A DNA stretch of 64,000 nucleotides from Betaproteobacteria bacterium. Lineage in GTDB: Bacteria > Pseudomonadota > Gammaproteobacteria > Burkholderiales > Rhodocyclaceae. The notes below the pieces were generated by a model. The model ran no database searches. It saw only the letters and a list, made by a program, of their open reading frames with translations, and was not told the DNA's origin. Location: the NCBI GenBank assembly GCA_016720065.1, contig JADJXY010000002.1:447001-511000 (forward strand), given 5' to 3'. Of this stretch, positions 16,857-27,009 are shown in pieces. The translations under genes and the position numbers were made by a program. The stretch's first letter is position 1; each line of letters starts with the position of its first letter.

Positions 16857-17834
16857 GTGTCACGACTTCTTCTCGCCCCCATGGAAGGCCTGGCCGATGA
16901 CATCCTGCGTGATGTCCTCACCGCCGTGGGTGGCTACGACTGGGCCGTGTGCGAATTCGTGCGAGTGTCCGGGAACCGCCTGCCGGCGCGCACCTTTACC
17001 CGGGTCTGTCCCGAACTCCTGAACGCCAGCCGTACCCGGGCGGGCACCCCGGTGCGGGTGCAGCTTCTCGGCTCCGATCCGGCATGCATGGCCGACAACG
17101 CCGCCCGCCTGGTGGAGCTGGCGCCCGCCGGGGTCGACCTCAATTTCGGCTGCCCCGCCCCCACCGTCAATCGCCATCGCGGCGGGGCGGCGCTCCTGGG
17201 CGAACCGGACCTGCTCTTCGCCATCGCCCGGGCCGTGCGGGCCGTGGTGCCGACGGGGATTCCCTTCACCGCAAAGATGCGTCTGGGCATCGACGACCCC
17301 GGCCTCGCCGTGGCCTGCGCCCAGGCTCTCGCCGCCGGGGGCGCCGAGGAGCTGGTGGTGCACGGGCGCACCAAGGCCGACGCTTACCGCCCGCCGGCCC
17401 GCTGGCCCTGCATCGACCGCGTGCGGGCGGCCATCGCCATTCCCGTCATCGCCAATGGCGAAATCTGGAATTTTCAGGATTACGAAGCCTGCCTCCAGGC
17501 CTCCGGATGCGCCGATGTCATGCTGGGGCGGGGGGCCGTCGCCGACCCCTTTTTGGCCCGGCGCCTGCGCGGCGAGCCGGTGGGCGGCTGGGAGGATTTG
17601 AAGCCTGTCCTGGGCCGCTTCTGGGCCGGCGTGCGGGGCAAGGTGGCGCCCCAGCACGCCCCGGGGCGCCTCAAACAGTGGCTGGGCCTTTTGCGGCGTG
17701 CCTACCCGGAGGCGGCGCTGCTCCTCGCCACCCTGCGACCGGTGACCTGTGCCCGGGAAATCGACCGTCTTCTCGCCGCTGCCGGCATCGTCGCCGCATT
17801 GGGGCCCCCGCGGCCCCTGCCCCTGGCCGCATGA
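16857..17834 (+). CDS. dusC: tRNA-dihydrouridine synthase DusC
   Basis: The protein is 325 aa from a GTG start. It is a flavin TIM-barrel Dus protein: LAPMEGLAD (6-14), catalytic C99 in NFGCPAPTVNRHRGG, KMRLGIDD and VVHGRTKADAY. The PAPTVNRHRGGAALL form points to DusC, which makes D16 in tRNA, over DusA or DusB. The stop overlaps the downstream methyltransferase start by 4 bp (ATGA), coupling two likely tRNA-modifying enzymes. Confidence 0.92.
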   Translation: MSRLLLAPMEGLADDILRDVLTAVGGYDWAVCEFVRVSGNRLPARTFTRVCPELLNASRTRAGTPVRVQLLGSDPACMADNAARLVELAPAGVDLNFGCPAPTVNRHRGGAALLGEPDLLFAIARAVRAVVPTGIPFTAKMRLGIDDPGLAVACAQALAAGGAEELVVHGRTKADAYRPPARWPCIDRVRAAIAIPVIANGEIWNFQDYEACLQASGCADVMLGRGAVADPFLARRLRGEPVGGWEDLKPVLGRFWAGVRGKVAPQHAPGRLKQWLGLLRRAYPEAALLLATLRPVTCAREIDRLLAAAGIVAALGPPRPLPLAA

Positions 17835-18514
17835 GCGCCCCCGGCAACTCCCGCCGGGTCGGCAGCCCCCAGGAAGGCCCCCACCGGGATCTCGACGCCC
17901 TGCTCACGCGCCATGCTGCGCAGCCCTTCAGGAAGCCCTACGCCGACTACAACCGCAGTGCCTACGCCGAAGCCCGGGCCGCCTGGGGGGGCAGCGCCCC
18001 CCTCATCCTGGACGCCGGCTGCGGCGTGGGCTGGAGCACTCTGGAACTGGCCCGCCGTTACCCGGAGCATTTCGTCCTGGGAGTCGACCAGTCTCGGCAC
18101 CGGCTGGAGCGGGGCAAGCCGCAGGAGTGCCCCGCCAACGCGGCCTTCGTGCGGGCCGACCTGGTCGATTTCTGGCGCCTCCTGGCCGAGGATGGCGTGA
18201 CCCTCGCCCGGCACACCCTGCTTTATCCCAATCCCTGGCCCAAGATCGGCCATGTGGCGCGGCGCTGGCCCGGCCATGCCGTCTTTCCCAGCGTCGTGGC
18301 CCTGGGGGGCGTGCTCGAATGCCGCAGCAACTGGCGCGTGTACGTCGAGGAAATGGCCTATGCCATCAAACGTCTGGCCGGCGTCGCCGCCCCGCTGGAG
18401 GCTTGGCAGCCGGAGCTTCCCCTCACCCCCTTCGAACGCAAGTATCAGGAATCCGGCCACGCCCTGTGGCGCTGCGTTGCCGACCTGGGGCAGCGTTTGA
18501 CCCCGGCGGGATAA
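17831..18514 (+). CDS. TrmB-like SAM-dependent methyltransferase
   Basis: The protein is 227 aa, with the start fixed by the 4-bp overlap with dusC. The SAM motif is ILDAGCGVGWST (about 59-70), and a TrmB-like NPWPK follows in LLYPNPWPKIGH. TrmB makes m7G46 in tRNA, but its usual DPWPKKRHxKRR is altered here to NPWPKIGHVARRW, so substrate identity is uncertain. Coupling to dusC supports a tRNA role. It could be a paralogue with another substrate. Confidence 0.7.
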   Translation: MSAPGNSRRVGSPQEGPHRDLDALLTRHAAQPFRKPYADYNRSAYAEARAAWGGSAPLILDAGCGVGWSTLELARRYPEHFVLGVDQSRHRLERGKPQECPANAAFVRADLVDFWRLLAEDGVTLARHTLLYPNPWPKIGHVARRWPGHAVFPSVVALGGVLECRSNWRVYVEEMAYAIKRLAGVAAPLEAWQPELPLTPFERKYQESGHALWRCVADLGQRLTPAG

Positions 18515-18612
18515 GCCCCGATACTGCTGCCCAGCGTGGCTTGGCGGGGGAATCCAGGGATGATGATCGAGCGGGCATTCGCCCTGACCGGGCGGGCGGA
18601 CGGCGTTGTGCG

Positions 18613-20225
<1,613 letters not shown>

Positions 20226-20229
<4 letters not shown>

Positions 20230-21524
20230 AATTGGTCCACGCTTTCAAGGATGCGTCCCCTCCGTTCCGGCGGTTCAGCCAGGCCTGGCTGCCCCTGATG
20301 GTCGCCGTTGTCGTCGCCGCCTGCGCCCAGGCCCCGCGCAGCGATGCCCCGGCGGCGGGGGCCACCCCCGCCCCGGCTGCTGCGACTCCAGGCGCCGCCG
20401 CGCCTGCGGCGCCTGCGACGCCCCCGCCCGTCGTGCCCTACGATCAGGCGGTACTCAGCGCCGCCAACACGCTGCTCGGTAAGGCCCAGTTGCCCACGGC
20501 CGAGGCCGGGGCGCGCTTCCCGGTGGTCATCGACCCCCTCATCGACGGCATGAGCGGCGCGCAGTCGGCGGCCACCCAGGCCATGGGGGCGCGCATCGAG
20601 GCGCTCATCCGGGAGAAGTACCCGCAATTCGAGGTGCTGCCCTTCACGGCGGCCAACGTGGCCAAATCGCCCCTCGTGCTGGTGGGCACCTTCACCGGGG
20701 TCAACAAGGAGCGCAAGACCGAGGGGGTGCGGGAGGCCTTCCGCATCTGCCTGGCCCTGGCCGACCTGAAATCCGGCAAGCTGGTGGGCAAGGGCCTGGC
20801 CTTCGCGCAACCGGGTAACGTGGACATCACCCCTACCACCTTCTTCCGCGACAACCCGGCCTGGACCGAGGATCCCGCCACCCTGGGCTATATCCGCACC
20901 TGCCAGGGCACCAAGGCGGGCGATCCGATCAACCCGCTCTACGTCGACCGCATCCTGGCGGCCTCCATGGTGGCCCAGGCCATCGATGCCTATAACGCCG
21001 GCAAGTACGCCGACGCCCTGGCCCATTACGAGAGCGCCCTGCGGGTGCCCTTCGGCAATCAGTTCCGGGTGTTTTCCGGCCTGTATCTGAGCAACTGGCG
21101 CCTGGGGCGCAAGGAATCGGCCACCGACGCCTTCGGCCAGATGATCGATTTCGGTCTGGAGAACAAGCGGGTCGGGGTCAAGTTTCTCTTCCGGCCCGGG
21201 ACCACGGCCTTCATCGCCGACCGCAAGCTGAGCGAACCCTACCCGGTCTGGCTGGCCCAGATCGCCAGCCGGGCGGCGCGCCGCAATTCCTGTCTGGAGA
21301 TTGCCGGCCACACCAGCCCCAGCGGCCCGGAACCCATGAACGAGCGGCTCTCGCTCCTGCGGGCGGAATACGTCAAATCGCGCCTGGACCAGTTCTCGCC
21401 GGGCCTGGGCAAGCGCACCATCGCCAACGGTCTGGGTTCCCGCGAAGCCCTGATCGGCAACGGCAAGGACGATGGCAGCGATGCCCTGGACCGGCGGGTG
21501 GAATTCAAGGTCATCGGCTGTTGA
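20226..21524 (+). CDS. OmpA-domain lipoprotein
   Basis: The protein is 432 aa, with the start fixed by overlap with the kinase stop. A hydrophobic segment ends in VVVAAC, a plausible lipobox, followed by an Ala/Pro-rich spacer. A middle domain (about 75-300) of unknown type has IDPLIDGMSGAQSAAT and a tetratricopeptide-like AYNAGKYADALAHYESAL. The C-terminal part carries an OmpA/peptidoglycan-binding pattern: LEIAGHTSPSGPEPMNERLSLLRAEYVKS and LDRRVEFKV. It probably links the outer membrane to peptidoglycan. Pairing with a kinase recalls threonine-phosphorylation envelope systems, but no type VI genes are present. Confidence 0.8.
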
Positions 21525-21862
21525 GCGCCGGCGGCAATCCCTGCCAGAGCTGCGGCGCCTGCTGCGCCGCCTTTCGCGTCGATTTCGACCGGGCCGAATT
21601 GCAAGGCGGCGCCTTCCCCTGGGGAGAAGGCGTCCCCCCCGCCCTGACCCTGCCGCTGACCGGCCGCCTGGTGCGCATGGCCGGCACCGACGCCTCACCC
21701 CCCCGCTGCCAGGCCCTCGGCGGCACCCTGGGGGTGTCAGTCAATTGCTCGATCTACCCCACCCGCCCCTCGCCCTGCCGGGAATTCGAGCCCGAGCACG
21801 CCGCCTGCCGGGAGGCGCGGAGGAGGGTGTTGGGCGGGTGTGCGGCGAGAGGGGAGGCGTGA
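21521..21862 (+). CDS. YkgJ-family cysteine cluster protein
   Basis: The protein is 113 aa from a TTG that overlaps the preceding stop by 4 bp. The N-terminal PCQSCGACCAAF and later RCQAL, NCSIYPTRPSPCREF give the CxxCxxCC and downstream Cys pattern of the YkgJ family (putative zinc or iron chelating). Function is unknown. The codon overlap places it in the kinase-OmpA transcript. Confidence 0.82.
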   Translation: MSAGGNPCQSCGACCAAFRVDFDRAELQGGAFPWGEGVPPALTLPLTGRLVRMAGTDASPPRCQALGGTLGVSVNCSIYPTRPSPCREFEPEHAACREARRRVLGGCAARGEA

Positions 21863-21911
21863 GAGGTAAGGGGCGGGTTTCCATCGTTCACCTTTCACCT
21901 TTCACCCAGAT

Positions 21912-22166
21912 TCACCCCTTCTCCGGCAGCTCGATCTTCACTTCCAGTACCTCGTAGCGGTCCTGTTTTTCCAGGGAGACCCGGATGTCGTCCGGGTTCA
22001 CCTTGACGTACTTGGAGATGACCTGGATCAGTTCCCGCTGCAGGTCGGGCAGGAAGTTGGCGCTGCCGCCGCCGTCGCGCTCGTGGGCGATGATGAGTTG
22101 CAGGCGCTCCTTGGCCACCTGGGCGGTTTTCGGCTTGTTGCCGAAGAGCATGGAAAGCAGCGACAT
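21912..22166 (-). CDS. minE: Cell division topological specificity factor MinE
   Basis: The protein is 84 aa. The N-terminal MSLLSMLFG membrane-targeting segment, AKERLQLIIAHER (the MinD-contact helix) and the DIRVSLEKQDRYEVLEVKIELP dimer strands match MinE. It stimulates MinD ATPase to drive pole-to-pole oscillation. It starts 2 bp from the minD stop, as the last gene of minCDE. Confidence 0.97.
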   Translation of the reverse strand: MSLLSMLFGNKPKTAQVAKERLQLIIAHERDGGGSANFLPDLQRELIQVISKYVKVNPDDIRVSLEKQDRYEVLEVKIELPEKG

Positions 22167-22167
22167 C

Positions 22168-22983
22168 TCACTTGCCTCCGAACAGGCGTTTCAGGAGGCC
22201 CGGCCTGACGTAATCGACGAAGCGCAGGGGCTTGTCCTCGCCCAGGAAGCGGGCGATGGCATCCTGGTAGGCGAGGGAGGCGTCCGATTCCTTCTGATGG
22301 ATCACCGGAGCGCCCTGGTTGGAAGCCTGGAGCACGTCTTCCGATTCCGGAATCACCCCCAGGATCGGTACCCGCAGGATTTCCTGGATGTCCTTGTAGG
22401 ACAGCATCTCCCCCGCCTCGACCCGGCCCGGGTTGTAGCGGGTGATGAGCAGGTGTTCCTTGACCGGCTCCCGCCCTTCGATGGCGCGGCGGGACTTGGC
22501 CTGCAGGATGCCCAGGATGCGGTCCGAATCACGCACCGAGGAAACCTCCGGATTGGTCACCACCACAGCCTCGTCGGCGAAGGTGAGCGCCATCACCGCG
22601 CCGTGCTCGATGCCGGCGGGCGAGTCGCAGACGATGAAGTCGAAGCCCTGGTGGGTGAGTTCGCCGAGCACCCGTTCGACGCCTTCTTCCTTGAGGGCGT
22701 CCTTGTCCCGGGTCTGGGAGGCGGGCAGCACCCACAGGTTGTCGCAGTGCTTGTCCTTGATGAGGCCCTGGGTGAGGGTGGCCTCGCCGTTGATGACGTT
22801 GATGAGGTCATAGACCACACGGCGCTCGCAGCCCATGATGAGGTCCAGGTTGCGCAGGCCCACGTCGAAGTCGATGACGACGGTTTTGTAGCCGCGCTGG
22901 GCGAGGCCGGTGGCGAAGCTGGCGCTGGTGGTGGTCTTGCCGACCCCGCCTTTGCCGGAAGTTACAGTCACGATACGGGTCAC
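22168..22983 (-). CDS. minD: Septum site-determining protein MinD
   Basis: The protein is 271 aa and a deviant-Walker ATPase with SGKGGVGKTT (9-18). VVIDFDVGLRNLDLIMG and FDFIVCDSPAGIE are conserved, and a C-terminal amphipathic helix (GLLKRLFGGK) binds the membrane when ATP is bound. It recruits MinC to block division at poles. Confidence 0.98.
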   Translation of the reverse strand: MTRIVTVTSGKGGVGKTTTSASFATGLAQRGYKTVVIDFDVGLRNLDLIMGCERRVVYDLINVINGEATLTQGLIKDKHCDNLWVLPASQTRDKDALKEEGVERVLGELTHQGFDFIVCDSPAGIEHGAVMALTFADEAVVVTNPEVSSVRDSDRILGILQAKSRRAIEGREPVKEHLLITRYNPGRVEAGEMLSYKDIQEILRVPILGVIPESEDVLQASNQGAPVIHQKESDASLAYQDAIARFLGEDKPLRFVDYVRPGLLKRLFGGK

Positions 22984-23016
22984 GGAAATGCTTTCGAGAA
23001 GAGAGGGGTTGGGGGA

Positions 23017-23901
23017 TCAGCGCAGGGCCAGGGGGGCGATGCGCAGGGTGTCTTCCTCCAGACGGATATGGGCGGGTCGGCCGGCCAGATCGGCAGGCAG
23101 CCCGTCTTCGAAAGTGCGATAGGTGCCGGCGATGGAAACCAGTTCCGCCTCCAGGCTGGTGGTGAAGATGCGCGCCCCGGCGTCGCCGCTGGCCCCCGCC
23201 AGGGCCCGCCCGCGCAGGGGGGCGTACACGTGGATGTGCCCGTCGGCGATGACCTCGGCCCCCGCGCTGACCATGGCCAGCACCACCAGGTCACTGCCCC
23301 GGGCGTAGAAGCGCTGCCCCGAGCGTAGTGGCCGGTCGAGGACCACCGTCGGTAGGGTCCCGGTGGCCGGGGAGGGCGGTGACGCGGCGGGTGCCGCTTC
23401 ATCGGCCACCGCGGTGGCAACGGGCGCTGACGGGGGCGCAGCGTTCGCCGGAGGGTGAGCCGGTGAAGCTGCCGCAGCCTCGGCCTGGGCCGGAGTCTGC
23501 CCCTGGATGTGCACCTGGGCGGGAGTCTGCACCTGGGGCTGCAGCGGAGTTTGGGCCTGGGCCTGGGCCGAAGCCGCCCGCGGCCCCCGGCCCAGGGCGT
23601 CGTCGCCCACCAGGGCCAGGCCGCTGCCGAGAACAAGTTCCGCTGGGATGCCCCGCAGCGCCACCGGGTTCAGCCCGGAGGCCCGCAGGAGTGCCAGCAG
23701 GGCGGGCCAGTCGAGGGCTGCGGCCGGCATTGCCGCGGCGGAAAAATCGAGTACCGCCAGGTCACCCTCAAAAAAATCGGGGGCATTGCCGGTCAAATCG
23801 GCCAGGGAGTCGTGGAGAACCTGGGGATCGGTACTGCCCAGGAGGGTATGGATGATCTTGAGGGTGGTGCCCTTGAACTGGATGGGAGTTGCCTTGGCCA
23901 T
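23017..23901 (-). CDS. minC: Septum site-determining protein MinC with long linker
   Basis: The protein is 294 aa, longer than the roughly 230 aa of E. coli MinC. The N-domain (1-100) begins MAKATPIQFKGTTLKI. The C-terminal beta-helix starts near residue 190 (RPLRSGQRFYARGSDLVVL) and includes GHIHVYAPLRGRALAG, the MinD-binding region. Between them is a linker of about 85 residues rich in Ala, Pro and Gln. MinC inhibits FtsZ assembly. It heads minCDE, with a GATAAT -10 box 31 bp upstream. Confidence 0.95.
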   Translation of the reverse strand: MAKATPIQFKGTTLKIIHTLLGSTDPQVLHDSLADLTGNAPDFFEGDLAVLDFSAAAMPAAALDWPALLALLRASGLNPVALRGIPAELVLGSGLALVGDDALGRGPRAASAQAQAQTPLQPQVQTPAQVHIQGQTPAQAEAAAASPAHPPANAAPPSAPVATAVADEAAPAASPPSPATGTLPTVVLDRPLRSGQRFYARGSDLVVLAMVSAGAEVIADGHIHVYAPLRGRALAGASGDAGARIFTTSLEAELVSIAGTYRTFEDGLPADLAGRPAHIRLEEDTLRIAPLALR

Positions 23902-23932
23902 GCGGACTGCGGGGGTGATGCGAAGGGCCGCG

Positions 23933-23938
23933 ATTATC
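23933..23938 (-). promoter_or_regulatory. -10 box (GATAAT) for minCDE
   Basis: On the minus strand GATAAT lies 31 bp before the minC ATG. No clear -35 was seen. Confidence 0.45.
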
Positions 23939-24150
23939 CCACAGGCCTGCCTCGGCCGGGTCAGGAAGTGGCGGGCGGGCCCGTCCGAATTTCCCGTCAG
24001 CGGCGACCCTGGGCGCGTTGATGGGGCGCAGATCTCGGCGCCAATCATCTCCCCGTTCAGGCACTGATGCGGGCTCCATCTATGCGGAATGTCATATTGA
24101 CAGACGGATGTATGCCGAAGAAACTCCAATAAAAATCATCAACATGTCAC

Positions 24151-24182
24151 AGGCCCCGGCGCGTGCGCCGGGCCTTGTCTTT
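24151..24182 (+). terminator. GC-rich hairpin followed by T-rich run upstream of the ABC exporter gene
   Basis: AGGCCCCGGCGC-gt-GCGCCGGGCCT is followed by TGTCTTTCTT on the plus strand, ending 14 bp before the exporter ATG. A TTGACA hexamer lies at 24097-24102. If a promoter lies there, the hairpin would act as a leader terminator. Alternatively it ends an unseen short transcript. Confidence 0.4.
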
Positions 24183-24195
24183 CTTGGGGAATCGC

Positions 24196-26370
24196 ATGTC
24201 GGGGGACAGTGGCGAGCTCGGTCGGGAGGAACTCGCGTGGCTTTTTGCCAGCCTGTGCGGCCTGTATCGCGTGCCTTTCGACGCAGCCCTGCTGCAGAGC
24301 GCCCATCCGCCGCCCCTGACCCGCGCCACGCTGCACGAAGCGGCCCGGGCCCTGGGTTTCCGCACGGGGCTCGTCCCCAGCGCCGGCCTGGACTGGCAGC
24401 GCCTGCCCTTGCCGGCCCTGGCCTTCCTGGCGCCGGGCGCCGACGCTGCGGCACCCCCGCCGGCGGGGGCCGCGGGTGAAGGCGACCAGGAGGCGCCGAC
24501 GGCGAGGCCCGTGCCCATCCTCATCCTCAAGACCGACGGCGCCAAGCTCCTTTTTCTGCGCTTCGGCCAGGGCAGCCCGGAAACCCTGCCGGTGGCGGAT
24601 CTGCTCCACCGGGGCGAGGCGGAACTCGTCGTCTTTGCGCGGGAAGCGCCGGCCGACGGCCCCGTGCCGGGCTTCGCCGCCCAGCGGCCGGGTTTCGGCT
24701 TCGCCTGGTTCGTCCCGCAACTCCTGAAGCACAAGACCCTGTGGCGCGACGTGCTGCTGGCCAGCCTGGCCCTCCAGCTCGTGGGCCTGGCCACGCCCCT
24801 GTTTACCCAGGTCATCATCGACAAGGTGGTGGTGCACCAGACGCGCAGCACCCTCGTGGTGCTGGGCGTCGCCCTCGTCATGTTCATGCTCTTCACCGCC
24901 GGCATGACCTGGCTGCGCCAATACCTGGTGCTGCACACCGGCAACCGCATCGACGCCGTGCTGGGCAGCCAGGTCTTCGGCCACCTGCTGCGCCTGCCCC
25001 TGCCTTATTTCGAACAGCGCCCCACCGGCACCCTGGTGGCGCGCCTGCACGGCGTCGAAACCCTGCGCGAATTCGTCTCCGGCGCCGCCGTCACCCTCAT
25101 CCTCGACCTGCCCTTCCTCATCGTCTTCCTGGCGGTGATGTTCGCCTATTCCTGGCAACTCAGCCTCATCGCCGTCGGCCTCCTGGGCACCGTCGCCCTC
25201 ATCAGCTTTCTGGTGGCCCCCCTCTTCCGCCAGCGCCTCGATCGCCAGTTCATGCTCGGCGCCCGCAACCAGGCCTATCTCACCGAATACGTCTGCGGCA
25301 TCGCCACCGTCAAGGCCCTGCAAATGGAGCCGGATGTGGATAAGAAATACGGCGACTTCCTCGCCCAGTACCTGGCCGCCGGGTTCTCCACCAAGCAGGT
25401 GGGCAATACCTACAACGTCGTCGCCAACGGGCTGGAACAGATGATGACCCTCGCCATCCTCATCGTCGGCGCCCTGCTGGTCATGGAGAACACGGGCTTC
25501 ACCGTCGGCATGCTGGTGGCCTTTCAGATGTTCGCCGGACGCATGAGCCAGCCGCTGCTGCGCCTGGTGGGCCTGTGGCAGGAATTCCAGCAGGCCAATA
25601 TCGCCGTGCAGCGCCTGGGGGACATTCTCGACATGCCCCAGGAACCCCACGCCCTGGCGCCCAGCCGGGAAGGCACGGGCGAGGGCCGTCTCACCCTGCA
25701 CGACCTGGCTTTCCGCTATTCCGATCACCACCCCTGGCTGTACACCCGCCTGGGTATCGCCTTCAAGCCCGGCCACCTGACCGTGCTCATGGGCCCCAGC
25801 GGCTGCGGCAAGAGCACCCTGGCCAAGCTCATCCTGGGCTTCTACCAGCCCCAGGAGGGGCATATCGCCCTGGATGGCAAGGACATCCGCCACCTGGCCG
25901 CCAACGAACTGCGCCAGACCTTCGGCGTGGTCCCCCAGGAAACCGTGCTCTTTTCCGGCACCCTCTACGACAACCTGGTCATGGCCCATCCCTACGCCAG
26001 CTTCGAGGACGTCATCCGCGCCTGCAAGGCGGCCGAGATCCACGAGGTGATCGAGAAGCTGCCCCAGGGCTACCAGACCGAAATCGGCGAGCGGGGCACC
26101 GGCCTCTCCGGCGGCCAGAGGCAGCGCATCGCCATCGCCCGGGCCCTCCTGAAGCGGCCCAGAATCCTGATCTTCGACGAAGCCGTCTCGAACCTGGATC
26201 AACAGACGGCGGAGCACTTCGCCCGCACGGTGAACAAGCTCAAGGGCCAGGTGACCATGATTTTCATCACCCACCAGATTCCGCGGGGTCTGCTGGTGGA
26301 TGAGGTGGTGGATCTGGGGGAGGAAACGGGGCGGCCGGTGGGGGTATTGGAGGAGGGCGGCGGGAAATGA
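24196..26370 (+). CDS. Type I secretion ABC transporter (HlyB family)
   Basis: The protein is 724 aa from ATG 24196, after GGGGAATCGC. The N-terminal C39-like domain (1-130) lacks the catalytic Cys/His, as in HlyB. Membrane domain is about 170-450. The ATPase domain (about 490-715) has GPSGCGKST, the signature LSGGQRQRIAIARAL, RILIFDEAVSNLD and the H-loop FITHQI, so it should be functional. It exports RTX proteins in one step with a HlyD adaptor and a TolC-type porin. The HlyD gene lies 10 kb away after the RTX genes, and no TolC gene is in the window. Confidence 0.92.
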   Translation: MSGDSGELGREELAWLFASLCGLYRVPFDAALLQSAHPPPLTRATLHEAARALGFRTGLVPSAGLDWQRLPLPALAFLAPGADAAAPPPAGAAGEGDQEAPTARPVPILILKTDGAKLLFLRFGQGSPETLPVADLLHRGEAELVVFAREAPADGPVPGFAAQRPGFGFAWFVPQLLKHKTLWRDVLLASLALQLVGLATPLFTQVIIDKVVVHQTRSTLVVLGVALVMFMLFTAGMTWLRQYLVLHTGNRIDAVLGSQVFGHLLRLPLPYFEQRPTGTLVARLHGVETLREFVSGAAVTLILDLPFLIVFLAVMFAYSWQLSLIAVGLLGTVALISFLVAPLFRQRLDRQFMLGARNQAYLTEYVCGIATVKALQMEPDVDKKYGDFLAQYLAAGFSTKQVGNTYNVVANGLEQMMTLAILIVGALLVMENTGFTVGMLVAFQMFAGRMSQPLLRLVGLWQEFQQANIAVQRLGDILDMPQEPHALAPSREGTGEGRLTLHDLAFRYSDHHPWLYTRLGIAFKPGHLTVLMGPSGCGKSTLAKLILGFYQPQEGHIALDGKDIRHLAANELRQTFGVVPQETVLFSGTLYDNLVMAHPYASFEDVIRACKAAEIHEVIEKLPQGYQTEIGERGTGLSGGQRQRIAIARALLKRPRILIFDEAVSNLDQQTAEHFARTVNKLKGQVTMIFITHQIPRGLLVDEVVDLGEETGRPVGVLEEGGGK

Positions 26371-26984
26371 GGGGATTGCGAAATCTGATCCGACACGGCG
26401 TGGCGATGGGTCTTCTGGCCATGACGCTGCACGCTCTGGGCGCCCAGGGCTTGCTCGAGCAAATGCCCGACCCCCCGGACATTCCTGGTCAGGCGGAAGT
26501 CGATGCCTGGGAAGAACGGGCCCGAGCCGGAGACTGGACGATCAAGCAGCACTTCGCTGCGGCGTATCTCTACCAAGCCCTGGCGTCGGAATACTGGGAC
26601 CGCGGATGCAGGCACCTGAAGCACGGGCACTTCTGCCGTGCCCTGGCCGAGCGTCGCGAGACGGGCCGCTCCTCCCTGTATGAAATCGTCGAATTGCCGG
26701 GTGACGGCCCCGTCATCCGCAAGGTCCTGGCACGCCTTCAGGCCGATCTGGCCCGGCGCCGCGTTCTTGACGCCAGGACAGCGTTCGACCCGGAGCATCC
26801 GGCCTGCCGGGAGGCCGTGCGCTATTACGAGCGGGCAATCGAGAATGAAGTGGTGATGGGGAATGGGCAGAGTTGTACGGCTACCAGGATGTTTGAAATG
26901 GCGTGGCATGGCCAATGCCTATCTGAGAGTAGAGAACAAGCCTCCAGATACGCAAAACTCTCCCGTGGGTGTCCGCAGTATTGA
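26367..26984 (+). CDS. Secreted or membrane-tethered protein of unknown function beside the exporter
   Basis: The protein is 205 aa, with its ATG overlapping the exporter stop by 4 bp, so the two are co-translated. The N-terminus (VAMGLLAMTLHALGAQG) reads as a signal peptide. The mature part has five cysteines (for example DRGCRHLKHGHFC, HPACREAV and GQSCTATRM), mixed charge and no family I know. Coupling to the ABC gene suggests an accessory role in export or in handling the RTX cargo. The IS630-type element lies 25 bp after its stop. Confidence 0.6.
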   Translation: MRGLRNLIRHGVAMGLLAMTLHALGAQGLLEQMPDPPDIPGQAEVDAWEERARAGDWTIKQHFAAAYLYQALASEYWDRGCRHLKHGHFCRALAERRETGRSSLYEIVELPGDGPVIRKVLARLQADLARRRVLDARTAFDPEHPACREAVRYYERAIENEVVMGNGQSCTATRMFEMAWHGQCLSESREQASRYAKLSRGCPQY

Positions 26985-27009
26985 GTAGCGCCCTACACGC
27001 GCTCTGATA

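Noticed and set aside
24139..26274. A 711-codon open frame antisense to the ABC exporter
   Set aside because: It mirrors the exporter codon by codon; the exporter has all ATPase motifs in order.
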